Below, in pieces: positions 15,653 to 23,576 of a stretch of 64,000 bases of DNA (its first letter is position 1; each line of letters opens with the position of its first letter). The DNA comes from Gallionella sp. (GTDB lineage: Bacteria > Pseudomonadota > Gammaproteobacteria > Burkholderiales > Gallionellaceae). The DNA is taken from NCBI GenBank assembly GCA_028687335.1, contig JAQUAI010000009.1, forward strand, positions 1 through 64,000, written 5' to 3'. The notes under the pieces were generated by a model. The model was not told the DNA's origin. It saw nothing but the letters and a program-made list of their open reading frames with translations, and ran no database searches. A program made the position numbers and the translations under genes.

Positions 15653-17488
15653 ATGACCTCCGAATCAGCGAAAAAATCTCCCATGACTATCCTGAAAAAT
15701 ATCCATGCCGAATATCTGGAGCCCATCCTTCAGCATCATCGGCATAGCGTCAATAATCTGTTGCAGATTTTGCGCGAGGCACAAGAGCACTACGGTTACA
15801 TTCATGCCGATGCTATCGATCATTTGAGCGTAGCTTTGTCCGTTCCACGCGCCAAAATCGAAGGGGTAGCGGGGTTTTATTCCTTCATCTATTTGCAGCC
15901 GCGCGGTGAGTATCGCGTGCTGTTTTCCGACAACATTACCGACCGCATGTTAGGCAATCAGGGTTTGCTGACAAGCTTGTGCAGCCAGCTTTGGGTTGAG
16001 CCCGGCAAAATTTCTGAAGACGGTCTGGTGAGTATCGCAACCACCTCTTGTACGGGGCTGTGCGATCAAGGCCCAGCGATGCTGGTCAACAACATCGCGG
16101 TTAACCGATTGACGCAAGAACGCATTAACGCCATTGCCGAACTGATAAGAGAGCGTGTGCCACTTGCTGCGTGGCCAGCTGATTTTTTTGCTATCGAAGA
16201 CAACATTCGCCGCAAAGATATTTTGCTTAGTACCGAGTTAACGCCGGGAGCCGCACTGTCTGCTGCATTGCAGCGCAGCATCGAAGCAACATTGCATGAA
16301 ATTAAAACCTCCAAACTGCGCGGGCGCGGCGGTGCGGGGTTTTCTACTGGAATGAAGTGGGAGTTGTGCCGCAATGCGCCGGGCGATCATTACGTTGTGT
16401 GCAATGCCGACGAGGGCGAGCCCGGCACATTCAAAGACCGCGTGCTGCTGAATAGCTATGCCGATAAAGTGTTTGAGGGTATGACGGTGTGCGCACGCGT
16501 GATCGGCGCGCGCAAAGGTTTTTTATATCTGCGCGGCGAATACCGCTATCTGTTTGATCACTTGCAAGCCGTGTTGTCGCGTCGCCGTCAGCAAAATCTG
16601 TTGGGGCAGGGCATACTCGGCTGTGCTGATTTCGACTTCGATATCGACATTCATTTGGGGGCGGGCGCTTATGTGTGCGGCGAGGAGTCTGCCCTGATCG
16701 AATCTCTGGAAGGGAAGCGCGGCACGCCGCGTAATCGTCCGCCGTTTCCGGTGACTAATGGCTATCTCGACCAGCCGACGGTGGTGAATAACGTTGAAAC
16801 TTTTGCTGCTGCGAGTTTGATCGCACTCAACGGCGGCGACTGGTACGCCGCAATCGGTACGTCGGTATCGAGCGGTACCAAGTTGTTGTCGGTGTCCGGC
16901 GATTGCGCGCATCCCGGCATTTATGAATATCCATTCGGTACTAGCGTGGCTCAAGTGCTGGCTGATTGCGGCGCGAGCGATACGCAGGCGGTGCAGATCA
17001 GTGGTGCGTCGGGCGTTTGTGTTGCCGCGCAAGAGTTCGGGCGGTGCATCGGATTTGAAGATTTACCCACGGCGGGTGCATTTATGGTGTTCGATCACAG
17101 CCGCGATATGTTCGAGGTGGCGCGCAATTTTGTGCATTTCTTTGCGCATGAGAGCTGCGGTTTTTGCACACCATGCCGTGTCGGCACCTCGCTGCTGTCC
17201 AATATGATGGATAAATTTTCGCATGGACACGGCTCGCCTTACGACTTCGCCGAAATCGAAAATCTGAACGGCTTATTGCAGTCGATGAGCCATTGCGGGC
17301 TGGGGCATTCCGCATGCAATCCGGTACTGGATACCATCGCCAAATTCCGTCCCGCCTACGATCAGCGCATGGTGCATCAAGGCTATGTTCCTGCCTTCGA
17401 TCTGGATCGGGCTTTATCACAAGCACGGCAAATGACCGGACGCGACGACACCGGCGCACATTTGGAGCGTGACCATGAGTCAAAATAA
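15653..17488 (+). CDS. hoxF: NAD-reducing hydrogenase diaphorase subunit HoxF
   Basis: 611 residues, a NuoE-NuoF fusion as in Ralstonia HoxF. The NuoE-like N-terminal part (about 1-170) keeps only the second Cys pair (SCTGLCDQG); the position of the first pair reads SDNITDRML. The NuoF-like part has the FMN/NADH loops GRGGAGFSTGMKW and NADEGEPGTFKDR, then GAGAYVCGEE, and the [4Fe-4S] ligands ESCGFCTPCRVG plus a later Cys in GLGHSACNP. It would transfer electrons from HoxHY to NAD+. No convincing ribosome binding site is seen; ATG 15683 is an alternative start. Confidence 0.95.
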   Translation: MTSESAKKSPMTILKNIHAEYLEPILQHHRHSVNNLLQILREAQEHYGYIHADAIDHLSVALSVPRAKIEGVAGFYSFIYLQPRGEYRVLFSDNITDRMLGNQGLLTSLCSQLWVEPGKISEDGLVSIATTSCTGLCDQGPAMLVNNIAVNRLTQERINAIAELIRERVPLAAWPADFFAIEDNIRRKDILLSTELTPGAALSAALQRSIEATLHEIKTSKLRGRGGAGFSTGMKWELCRNAPGDHYVVCNADEGEPGTFKDRVLLNSYADKVFEGMTVCARVIGARKGFLYLRGEYRYLFDHLQAVLSRRRQQNLLGQGILGCADFDFDIDIHLGAGAYVCGEESALIESLEGKRGTPRNRPPFPVTNGYLDQPTVVNNVETFAAASLIALNGGDWYAAIGTSVSSGTKLLSVSGDCAHPGIYEYPFGTSVAQVLADCGASDTQAVQISGASGVCVAAQEFGRCIGFEDLPTAGAFMVFDHSRDMFEVARNFVHFFAHESCGFCTPCRVGTSLLSNMMDKFSHGHGSPYDFAEIENLNGLLQSMSHCGLGHSACNPVLDTIAKFRPAYDQRMVHQGYVPAFDLDRALSQARQMTGRDDTGAHLERDHESK

Positions 17489-18203
17489 CAATCAGCCCGC
17501 AAGCTTTGAACTGGACGGTAAAACCATTCCGTTCCAAGCGGGGCAGACCATCATTCAGGCTGCGATGGCAGCGGGAGTTTATATCCCGCATCTGTGTTTT
17601 AACCCCGAATTCAAACCGCACGGTTCGTGCAAATTATGCACGGTGAAAGCCAACGGCAGACAAACCGCTTCCTGTACCCAGCAAGCGCAGGCCGGTATGG
17701 TGGTGGAGAGCGATACCAAAGAGTTGAATGACGAGCGGCGCGCGTTGTTGCAGATGTTGTTTGTCGAAGGAAATCACTTCTGTCCTTCGTGCGAAAAAAG
17801 CGGTAACTGTCAGTTGCAGGCAACTGCCTACGAGATGGATATGATGTCGCCGCACTTTGACCATTTTTTCCCCGACCGTCCGGTAGATGCTTCGCATGCC
17901 GAATATCTGCTCGACTTTAATCGCTGCATTTTGTGTTCGCTTTGTGTGCGCGCTAGCCGCGATGTCGATGGCAAGAATGTATTTGCACTTTCTGGGCGCG
18001 GCATTAAGACGCATTTGATCGTTAATGCCCGTTCCGGTCATTTGGCTGATACTGATTTTTCTGGTGCAGACAAAGCGGCTCAGGTTTGCCCAGTCGGGGT
18101 GATCTTGAAAAAGCGCGTGGGTTTTGCCGTGCCAATTGGCGAACGCAGCTTTGACCAGCAGCCGATTAGTGCTACGCCGCACCCGATGAAGCAGGAGGGA
18201 TGA
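17475..18203 (+). CDS. hoxU: NAD-reducing hydrogenase diaphorase subunit HoxU
   Basis: 242 residues, homologous to the N-terminal part of NuoG. A plant-type [2Fe-2S] site (CFNPEFKPHGSCKLC, later C in TASC), a His/Cys [4Fe-4S] site (HFCPSCEKSGNC) and a Cys motif CILCSLC with a later CPVG are visible. It carries electrons between HoxY and HoxF. I chose ATG 17475 because GGAG lies 7 nt upstream; a GTG two codons earlier is less likely. It overlaps hoxF by 14 nt. Confidence 0.94.
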   Translation: MSQNNNQPASFELDGKTIPFQAGQTIIQAAMAAGVYIPHLCFNPEFKPHGSCKLCTVKANGRQTASCTQQAQAGMVVESDTKELNDERRALLQMLFVEGNHFCPSCEKSGNCQLQATAYEMDMMSPHFDHFFPDRPVDASHAEYLLDFNRCILCSLCVRASRDVDGKNVFALSGRGIKTHLIVNARSGHLADTDFSGADKAAQVCPVGVILKKRVGFAVPIGERSFDQQPISATPHPMKQEG

Positions 18204-18205
18204 GG

Positions 18206-18757
18206 ATGGAAGCCGCTACTAAACCCAAACTCAGAGTCGCCACCACTTCTTTGGCCGGTTGCTTCGGTTGTCATATGTCATTTTTGGACATCGACGAACG
18301 TTTGTTTGACCTGGTGAAACTGGTTGAATTCGACCGCTCGCCACTAACTGACATCAAGCATTGCGGCCCGTGCGACATCGGCATCATTGAGGGTGGTCTG
18401 TGCAACGCGGAGAACGTGCATGTGCTACGCGAGTTTCGTGCCAACTGCAAAACCTTGATCGCCATCGGTGCGTGCGCGGTGAATGGCGGTTTACCCGCGC
18501 AACGCAATCACCTCTCACTGGCAAGTATTCTGGAAGAGGTTTACCACGCCCAGCATGGGCTGGTGGACGGCTTTATTCCCAATGACCCCGAGCTTCCCTT
18601 GCCGCTGGATAAGGTGCATCCCATACACGAGGTTGTGAAAGTGGATTACTTCATCCCCGGCTGCCCGCCGTCAGGCGATGCAATCTGGAAAGTACTGACC
18701 GATTTATTGGCCGGACGCGAGCCCGAACTCGGCCACGGTCTGATTCATTACGATTAA
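18206..18757 (+). CDS. hoxY: NAD-reducing hydrogenase small subunit HoxY
   Basis: 183 residues. The short small-subunit form has only the proximal cluster: C19 and C22 in AGCFGCHMS, Cys in IGACAVNGG and Cys in PGCPPSGD. There is no Tat signal, so the enzyme should be cytoplasmic. ATG 18206 is preferred over 18200 because AGGAGG (18193-18198) is then 7 nt upstream rather than 1 nt. It sits just past the hoxU stop. Confidence 0.94.
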   Translation: MEAATKPKLRVATTSLAGCFGCHMSFLDIDERLFDLVKLVEFDRSPLTDIKHCGPCDIGIIEGGLCNAENVHVLREFRANCKTLIAIGACAVNGGLPAQRNHLSLASILEEVYHAQHGLVDGFIPNDPELPLPLDKVHPIHEVVKVDYFIPGCPPSGDAIWKVLTDLLAGREPELGHGLIHYD

Positions 18758-18767
18758 AGGAAACGTC

Positions 18768-20252
18768 ATGTCTTTTGCGCTGGAAACTGCCGCCCATCCA
18801 GAAAATTTGCGGCGTGTTGCGATTGATCCGGTCTCCCGTGTCGAGGGACACGGCAAGGTCACCATCTTGCTCGACGATAAAAACAAAGTGCATCAAGTGC
18901 GTTTGCACATCGTCGAGTTTCGCGGCTTCGAGAAATTTATTCAGGGCCGCCCCTACTGGGAAGTGCCGGTGATGGTGCAGCGCTTGTGCGGCATTTGTCC
19001 GGTGAGCCACCATCTTGCCGCTAGCAAAGCACTCGATGCCATCGTCGGCGCGCATCACCTGACACCCACGGCGGAAAAAATGCGCCGTCTGATGCATTAC
19101 GGCCAGATATTACAGTCGCATGCGCTGCACTTTTTTCATCTGTGTTCGCCCGATTTACTGTTCGGATTCGACAGCGATGTGTCCAAACGCAATATCGTAG
19201 GCATCGCCGAAAAACACCCCTAGACCGCTCGGCGCGGCGTGCTGCTGCGCAAATTCGGGCAAGAGGTGATTCGCCATACCGCAGGAAAGCGCATACACGG
19301 CACAGGCTCGGTACCCGGCGGCGTGAATAAATCGTTGTCACAAGCGGAGCGTGCTGAGCTGCTTAAGGACATCTATCAAATCGTGTCGTGGAGCCGCGAT
19401 GCCGTGCATCTGGTGAAACAACTGCATCACCAAAATCCTGAGCTTTACAACAGCTTTGGCGCATTCCGTGCCAATTACATGTCGCTGGTTGGTTACGATG
19501 GCGGCATGGACTTGTATCACGGGCGTTTGCGCGGGCGTGACGAGAACGGCAACATTCTGTTTGACGGTGTCGATTACCGTCATTACACCGACCTCATCGA
19601 GGAAGAAGTCAAAAACTGGAGCTACATGAAGTTTCCTTTCCTCAAGCAGTTGGGAAAAGAAAAGGGTTGGTATCGCGTCGGCCCGCTCTCTCGTGTGCAG
19701 AACTGCGACTTTATTGCCACCCCCTTGGCCGAAGTTGAACGACGCGAGTTCATGGATTACAGCGGTGTCATGCCGATGCACGCGCCGCTTGGCTACCACT
19801 GGGCGCGCATGATCGAAATGTTGCATGCCGCCGAAACAATCAAAGATTTACTGCATGACGACGACATCGGCGGAACCGAGCTGATGGTCACCGGCGCGCG
19901 CGGCAACGAAGGCGTGGGCGTGATCGAAGCCCCTCGCGGCACGTTGATTCACCACTATCGCGTGGATGAAAACGACCTAGTCTCAATGTGCAATCTGATC
20001 GTCTCAACCACGCACAACAATCAGGCCATGAACGAAGCTGTGCGCCAAGTCGCAGCCCGCTACCTCAACGGGCACGAAGTCACCGAAGGCTTGCTCAATC
20101 ATATCGAAGTTGCGGTACGCGCCTTTGACCCTTGCTTGTCCTGTGCGACACATGCGCTGGGAAAAATGCCGCTGGAAGTTGAAGTTCTTGATGTGGAAGG
20201 TAAGATACTGTCTAGCTTGACGCGCGGAAGCGATGGCGTATTTTGCGCTTAG
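18768..20252 (+). pseudogene. hoxH: HoxH large subunit interrupted by an in-frame TAG
   Basis: 494 codons in one frame, matching HoxH length, but codon 152 (19221-19223) is TAG. The text on both sides aligns without shift: ...RNIVGIAEKHP, stop, TARRGVLLRKFGQ.... The expected residue is probably Gln or Glu, one base change away (CAG or GAG). All catalytic features are present: RLCGICPVS (C74, C77) before the stop, DPCLSCATH (C456, C459, H462) after it, and a 32-residue C-terminal extension for HoxW. AAGGAAACGTC precedes the ATG. Without suppression the product is a 151-residue fragment lacking the second NiFe cysteine pair. A GTG at 19239 could restart translation but would lack the first pair. 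A sequencing or assembly error is possible. Confidence 0.9.
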
Positions 20253-20276
20253 AAAGAATTACGGAGTTTGAACAAG

Positions 20277-20411
20277 ATGAAAAAGAATTTGAATGACGAC
20301 ACCCGCTACATGAAACCTTGGCAACCTGAGCCGTCTGGAAAAAAATCCGACCGCATCCCCATGCTTGCACTGCTGGCAGTGATTTTGTTGTTGGCCTACT
20401 TTATTTTTTAG
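20277..20411 (+). CDS. Tiny single-span membrane protein at the end of the hox operon
   Basis: 44 residues: a polar, Lys/Asp-rich N-terminus with tryptophan (MKKNLNDDTRYMKPWQPEP), then one strong hydrophobic span (about 29-44) ending at the stop codon. GGAG lies about 10 nt upstream and the start is 24 nt past the hoxH stop, so it is probably transcribed with hoxFUYH. No family recognised. It could tether or regulate the otherwise soluble hydrogenase, but that is speculation. Confidence 0.5.
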   Translation: MKKNLNDDTRYMKPWQPEPSGKKSDRIPMLALLAVILLLAYFIF

Positions 20412-20547
20412 CCTCAAGTCGTTATTGCGTGAGCCGCCTCCTAGCGGATGTCCGTACACGCCCCCCAAGATCACACGCCCTCTATCTCCCGTTGCGTTCT
20501 CATCTCCTGAAAAGGGGGGCGGGTGGGGCGCTATATGAGCCATCGCA

Positions 20548-21216
20548 CTATTTCCCCAGCGTGTAAGCATCCTCATCGTAGTTAAATACCGCCTCCGGTT
20601 TGAACACGGTAAAGGCGGTGATTAACATGCCAGTGGTAAAGGCTTCGGTTAAAGCGATGATGGGCGAGTAGGCGAGATAGTTGTGTAGCACTTTGTTCCA
20701 CGAATATTCACTCAGCGCACTCATTACCAGCGATGCACTTAATACTGTCAGCAGAATGGCGAGAGCACTGCACAAAAAACCATTAAGCAGCACGAATAAA
20801 AACACGTTTTTCGGCAAGTGGTGCTGGCTGTAGATTAGTACCGCATGGCTGAATAGCAGCGGAATAACCAGCATCAGCAAACCATTCAATCCTAATGTCA
20901 CCAGCGCAATGTCGGCACGCAGCCAAGATGCCACCATCACCAGCAGCAGCGTGACTAGCGCCATATGCCAGCCGAACATCAGCATGAACAATGTCGCGCC
21001 AAGAATATGGTGATTAAAGCCGGGTTTGATGCCTGCATTCATTTGCCAGAAGAGAAACGCCCCCAGCGTTAAACCGACCAGCGCATTAATGCGTGCTGGA
21101 TTGGTCAGCAATTCACGCCAACGCATTGTCCGCAATGCATGCAGGCAAAATCCGCCGAAAACGAAATTCGCCAGCCACAGCAGATCGGGATTAAAAAGCT
21201 GGGCGGGCAGGTTCAT
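20548..21216 (-). CDS. CbiM-like ECF transporter permease, metal-binding N-terminus absent
   Basis: 222 residues, six or seven hydrophobic spans. The pattern FNHHILGATLFMLMFGW and the C-terminal EAFTTGMLITAFTVFKPEAV resemble the CbiM/CbiM-like S-component (PF01891-type). The classical N-terminal MHIxxG metal-binding start is lacking; here it begins MNLPAQLFNPDLLW. The start overlaps the ygfZ stop (TGATG), so the two are cotranscribed. No CbiN, CbiQ or CbiO partner is in the window. Proximity to the hydrogenase suggests nickel or cobalt, but the substrate is inferred. Confidence 0.6.
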   Translation of the reverse strand: MNLPAQLFNPDLLWLANFVFGGFCLHALRTMRWRELLTNPARINALVGLTLGAFLFWQMNAGIKPGFNHHILGATLFMLMFGWHMALVTLLLVMVASWLRADIALVTLGLNGLLMLVIPLLFSHAVLIYSQHHLPKNVFLFVLLNGFLCSALAILLTVLSASLVMSALSEYSWNKVLHNYLAYSPIIALTEAFTTGMLITAFTVFKPEAVFNYDEDAYTLGK

Positions 21217-22259
21217 CAGTTGGCGGGAGTGAGACTGTAGGGCAGAGGCAGTATGGACAGCGCAGGGCCATTCGCATTCAGGTGATGGATGGGCTGCTGG
21301 CTATCCACACTGCTGATATGCAGTGTCGCCAGTACGTCGTAACCGCCTTCGGGTGAGGCGGCGACATTGAGAATATTGCCGCTACCCTGCTCGGCATAAT
21401 CGCTGCTGAACAGCGGATCATTCGCCTGCGGCGCGGTGTCGGTGTCGATATGCGCGAGATAAGTGCGGCGCTTGAGATGGCCGAGATAGTGCATGCGCGC
21501 GACGATCTCTTGCCCCGGATAGCAGCCTTTCTTAAAGCTCACGCCACCGAGTAAATCGAGATTAGACATTTGCAAAACCAGTTGCTCCTGTGTAGCGGCT
21601 GTCACCACCGGAATACCCGCGCGGATGTTGAGCCAGTCCCAGCAAGGCGAACCGGCAGGGCGTGCCAGTGCGCTTAGTTGCGTCCACAGTGCGGGAGCAA
21701 GCGCGGCGGGAACACTGATCTGAAAGCGCGTTTCGCTGCCACGGATGAGCACGATTTGCTCGTATTGCTGGGCTTGCAATGCGGCTTGCGGAATCGCGCC
21801 GAAGCGTTGTTCCAGCACGCCAGCCGCTGCCGCACCAGATACACCAAGACAAACGACCTCATCGCTGGCATCACTGATCTTGACCTTGCTACGTAGCACG
21901 TACATGGAAAGTTTTTTGCGGATAACCTCGGTCAAATCACTTGCCAAATGCAGTAGATAATCGTCGCCGCTTTTCCAGATCAGCATCGTCGCCAGCATCC
22001 GTCCTTTGGCGGAATTAAGACTACCCGGCTGTGCTTGCGTGGCAGTGACCTTATTGATGTCGCAACTCAACAGATTTTTCAGAAAAGACAGTGCTTCTTC
22101 ACCGCTCACACGCAACACACCAAACTGTGACAAATCGCACAGCACCGTAGCGTCACGGGTGGCGATGCGTTCTGCGGCAGCATCGCTGAAATGCCGAACC
22201 ACCCCCTGCTCGATGGTGGCACGTTGTTGGGTCAAAAAGTCTTGCCAGGCTGCATTCAT
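21216..22259 (-). CDS. ygfZ: YgfZ/GcvT-like folate-binding Fe-S cluster repair protein
   Basis: 347 residues. The diagnostic motif KGCYPGQEIVAR is near residue 245, and the GcvT-like fold is suggested by LSCDINKV and NSAKGRMLATMLI. YgfZ uses tetrahydrofolate to support iron-sulfur enzyme assembly or repair. I chose ATG 22259 (MNAAWQDFL) because the additional 56 residues up to 22427 are basic and unlike the family. The C-terminal end overlaps the CbiM-like gene. Confidence 0.9.
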   Translation of the reverse strand: MNAAWQDFLTQQRATIEQGVVRHFSDAAAERIATRDATVLCDLSQFGVLRVSGEEALSFLKNLLSCDINKVTATQAQPGSLNSAKGRMLATMLIWKSGDDYLLHLASDLTEVIRKKLSMYVLRSKVKISDASDEVVCLGVSGAAAAGVLEQRFGAIPQAALQAQQYEQIVLIRGSETRFQISVPAALAPALWTQLSALARPAGSPCWDWLNIRAGIPVVTAATQEQLVLQMSNLDLLGGVSFKKGCYPGQEIVARMHYLGHLKRRTYLAHIDTDTAPQANDPLFSSDYAEQGSGNILNVAASPEGGYDVLATLHISSVDSQQPIHHLNANGPALSILPLPYSLTPAN

Positions 22260-22380
22260 GATTTGTCTCGACGAGTAAAAGTAGTGGCGAATCTTACCGC
22301 GAATGCGGAATGATCGGCTTTCCTGTATCCCAAGTCGCTGCTGATTGCGGCATAATTGCCACGCGATTCTAGAAAAGGAA

Positions 22381-22656
22381 ATGAACTTGCCTATCCTATC
22401 CGTATTTTTCGGCATCATCGTTCGCATGTGGCACGACGATCATCCGCCGCCGCATATTCATGTCGAATATCAAGGATTTGAGGCGTTGGTCAATATTCAG
22501 ACAGGTTTGATAAGTGAAGGGCGACTGCCCAATAAAGCCGCTTCAATCGTGAAAGAGTGGTGTCTAAGGCATCAAAAAGAGCTACTAGAAAACTGGGAAC
22601 GAGGTCAACATTTTGAACCCATGGAGCGCATTCAAGGAGCAGATCAAGATGATTAA
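22381..22656 (+). CDS. DUF4160 family protein
   Basis: 91 residues. The signature WHDDHPPPHIHVEY is the conserved core of DUF4160, followed by GRLPNKAASIVKEWCLRHQKELLENW. AAAGGA sits a few bases before ATG 22381. DUF4160 genes are commonly followed by DUF2442 genes, as here, and some are listed as toxin-antitoxin-like, but the biochemical role is unknown. It overlaps the next gene by 8 nt. Confidence 0.85.
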   Translation: MNLPILSVFFGIIVRMWHDDHPPPHIHVEYQGFEALVNIQTGLISEGRLPNKAASIVKEWCLRHQKELLENWERGQHFEPMERIQGADQDD

Positions 22657-22897
22657 ACTAATCGAAGCACGTTACCTAGGAAACCAGCAGATTGGTTTCA
22701 CCTTTTCCGATGGGAAAGATGGAATATTTGATGGCGCAGTGCTACTGCAGAAGACGGGCTCTCTGCTGGAGCCGCTACGTGATGAAAGCTATTTCCAAAA
22801 ATTTTTCATTGATGCTGGCGCATTGTGCTGGCCGAATGGGTTGGAGCTTTCCCCTGCACGACTCTATGAGTCGTGTCGTACGTTAGAAACGTTGTGA
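22649..22897 (+). CDS. DUF2442 family protein
   Basis: 82 residues: beta-rich N-terminus (YLGNQQIGFTFSDGKDGIFD) and the typical end WPNGLELSPARLYE. AAGGAG precedes ATG 22649 by 9 nt. It partners the upstream DUF4160 gene in a two-gene module. Function unknown; an antitoxin-like role is only a guess from pairing. Confidence 0.85.
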   Translation: MIKLIEARYLGNQQIGFTFSDGKDGIFDGAVLLQKTGSLLEPLRDESYFQKFFIDAGALCWPNGLELSPARLYESCRTLETL

Positions 22898-23307
22898 GAA
22901 GATATGGCAGCCCTACACTTTCACATGGTGTGGCCATAGCGCGCTCGCTATTTTGCATCTGCATACTAGTATTCGGTTTTGCTAGCATTGCTCCCGCTTC
23001 GCCAAAGTGTAGTGCTCGTGCAGAAGGTTCCGCTGTCTATATTAGTGCCACCGAAGTGGTGAGTCAGCTCCCCGAGTATCGTGCGTGGTCTAGTGCCCAT
23101 TCGTTTCCTGTTGCTTTTGGTGCTCCAATGGACGAAGAGGTTTTGATAAAGGGTAAGTGTTACTGGTCAGTGTCTATTTATGCTGTCCGTCCGGAACGGT
23201 TTGAGTTGTGGCATATATTCTATGTTCGACTTTCCAATAGAGCCGTGCTCATCCAAGATTCGGAGGGAGATCCCGTCTCACTCAAAAAGTGGCGTTTACA
23301 AAACTAA
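22894..23307 (+). CDS. Small secreted or membrane-anchored protein, unknown
   Basis: About 137 residues from GTG 22894, which overlaps the DUF2442 stop as GTGA. A hydrophobic segment (IARSLFCICILVFGFASIAPA) looks like a signal peptide, with a mature part of about 100 residues containing two Cys. A GTG at 22930 would give a shorter and more typical signal peptide. The mature part has an alpha/beta pattern (VYISATEVVSQLPEY, then CYWSVSIYA). No family recognised. Confidence 0.55.
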   Translation: MRRYGSPTLSHGVAIARSLFCICILVFGFASIAPASPKCSARAEGSAVYISATEVVSQLPEYRAWSSAHSFPVAFGAPMDEEVLIKGKCYWSVSIYAVRPERFELWHIFYVRLSNRAVLIQDSEGDPVSLKKWRLQN

Positions 23308-23576
23308 AATGGAGCGTTCATAGCTAGCAAGTTCACTTCGAACAGAGGAGGATCTGTGCTTCCTTAGTCGAAATAGCCTAGGGATGTAACTTGTCTTTGC
23401 GAGAAGCGCAGCGACGTGGAAAATCAGAATTCTATTTAAGATCAATAAACTGAATTGCCACGCTGCGATCGCAATGACGGACTGGGTGAATAAATCAGTA
23501 TCTCCCTAGCACCTCGTGCGAGGTAGTTATTTTAATCGCGCGTCAATCGCAGGCGTTTCCGCTAAACTTCCCCGCT
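23308..23576. other. Intergenic region with a dispersed repeat
   Basis: There is no gene in this 269-bp gap. It holds the inverted repeat listed at 23393-23478. The 60 bp before the next ATG contain no clear ribosome binding site. Confidence 0.6.
23393..23478. repeat. Dispersed palindromic repeat (GCGACGTGG / CCACGCTGC type)
   Basis: The left arm TTTGCGAGAAGCGCAGCGAC plus GTGG (from 23396) and the right arm CCACGCTGCGATCGCAATGA (from 23458) form an imperfect inverted repeat around an A+T-rich centre. The sequence closely resembles a short repeat found between genes in many proteobacteria (TTGCGAGGAGCGAAGCGACG family). It is probably non-coding. Confidence 0.65.

Noticed and set aside
19221-19223. 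Programmed recoding (pyrrolysine or selenocysteine) in hoxH
   Set aside because: The codon is TAG, not TGA. Pyrrolysine is restricted to particular lineages and is not known in this family, and the position is not catalytic. A mutation or sequence error is simpler.
20492-20520. Fourth copy of the GC-rich palindrome (CTCCTGAAAAGGGGGG)
   Set aside because: Only a short, imperfect piece matches, so I do not call it a repeat copy.
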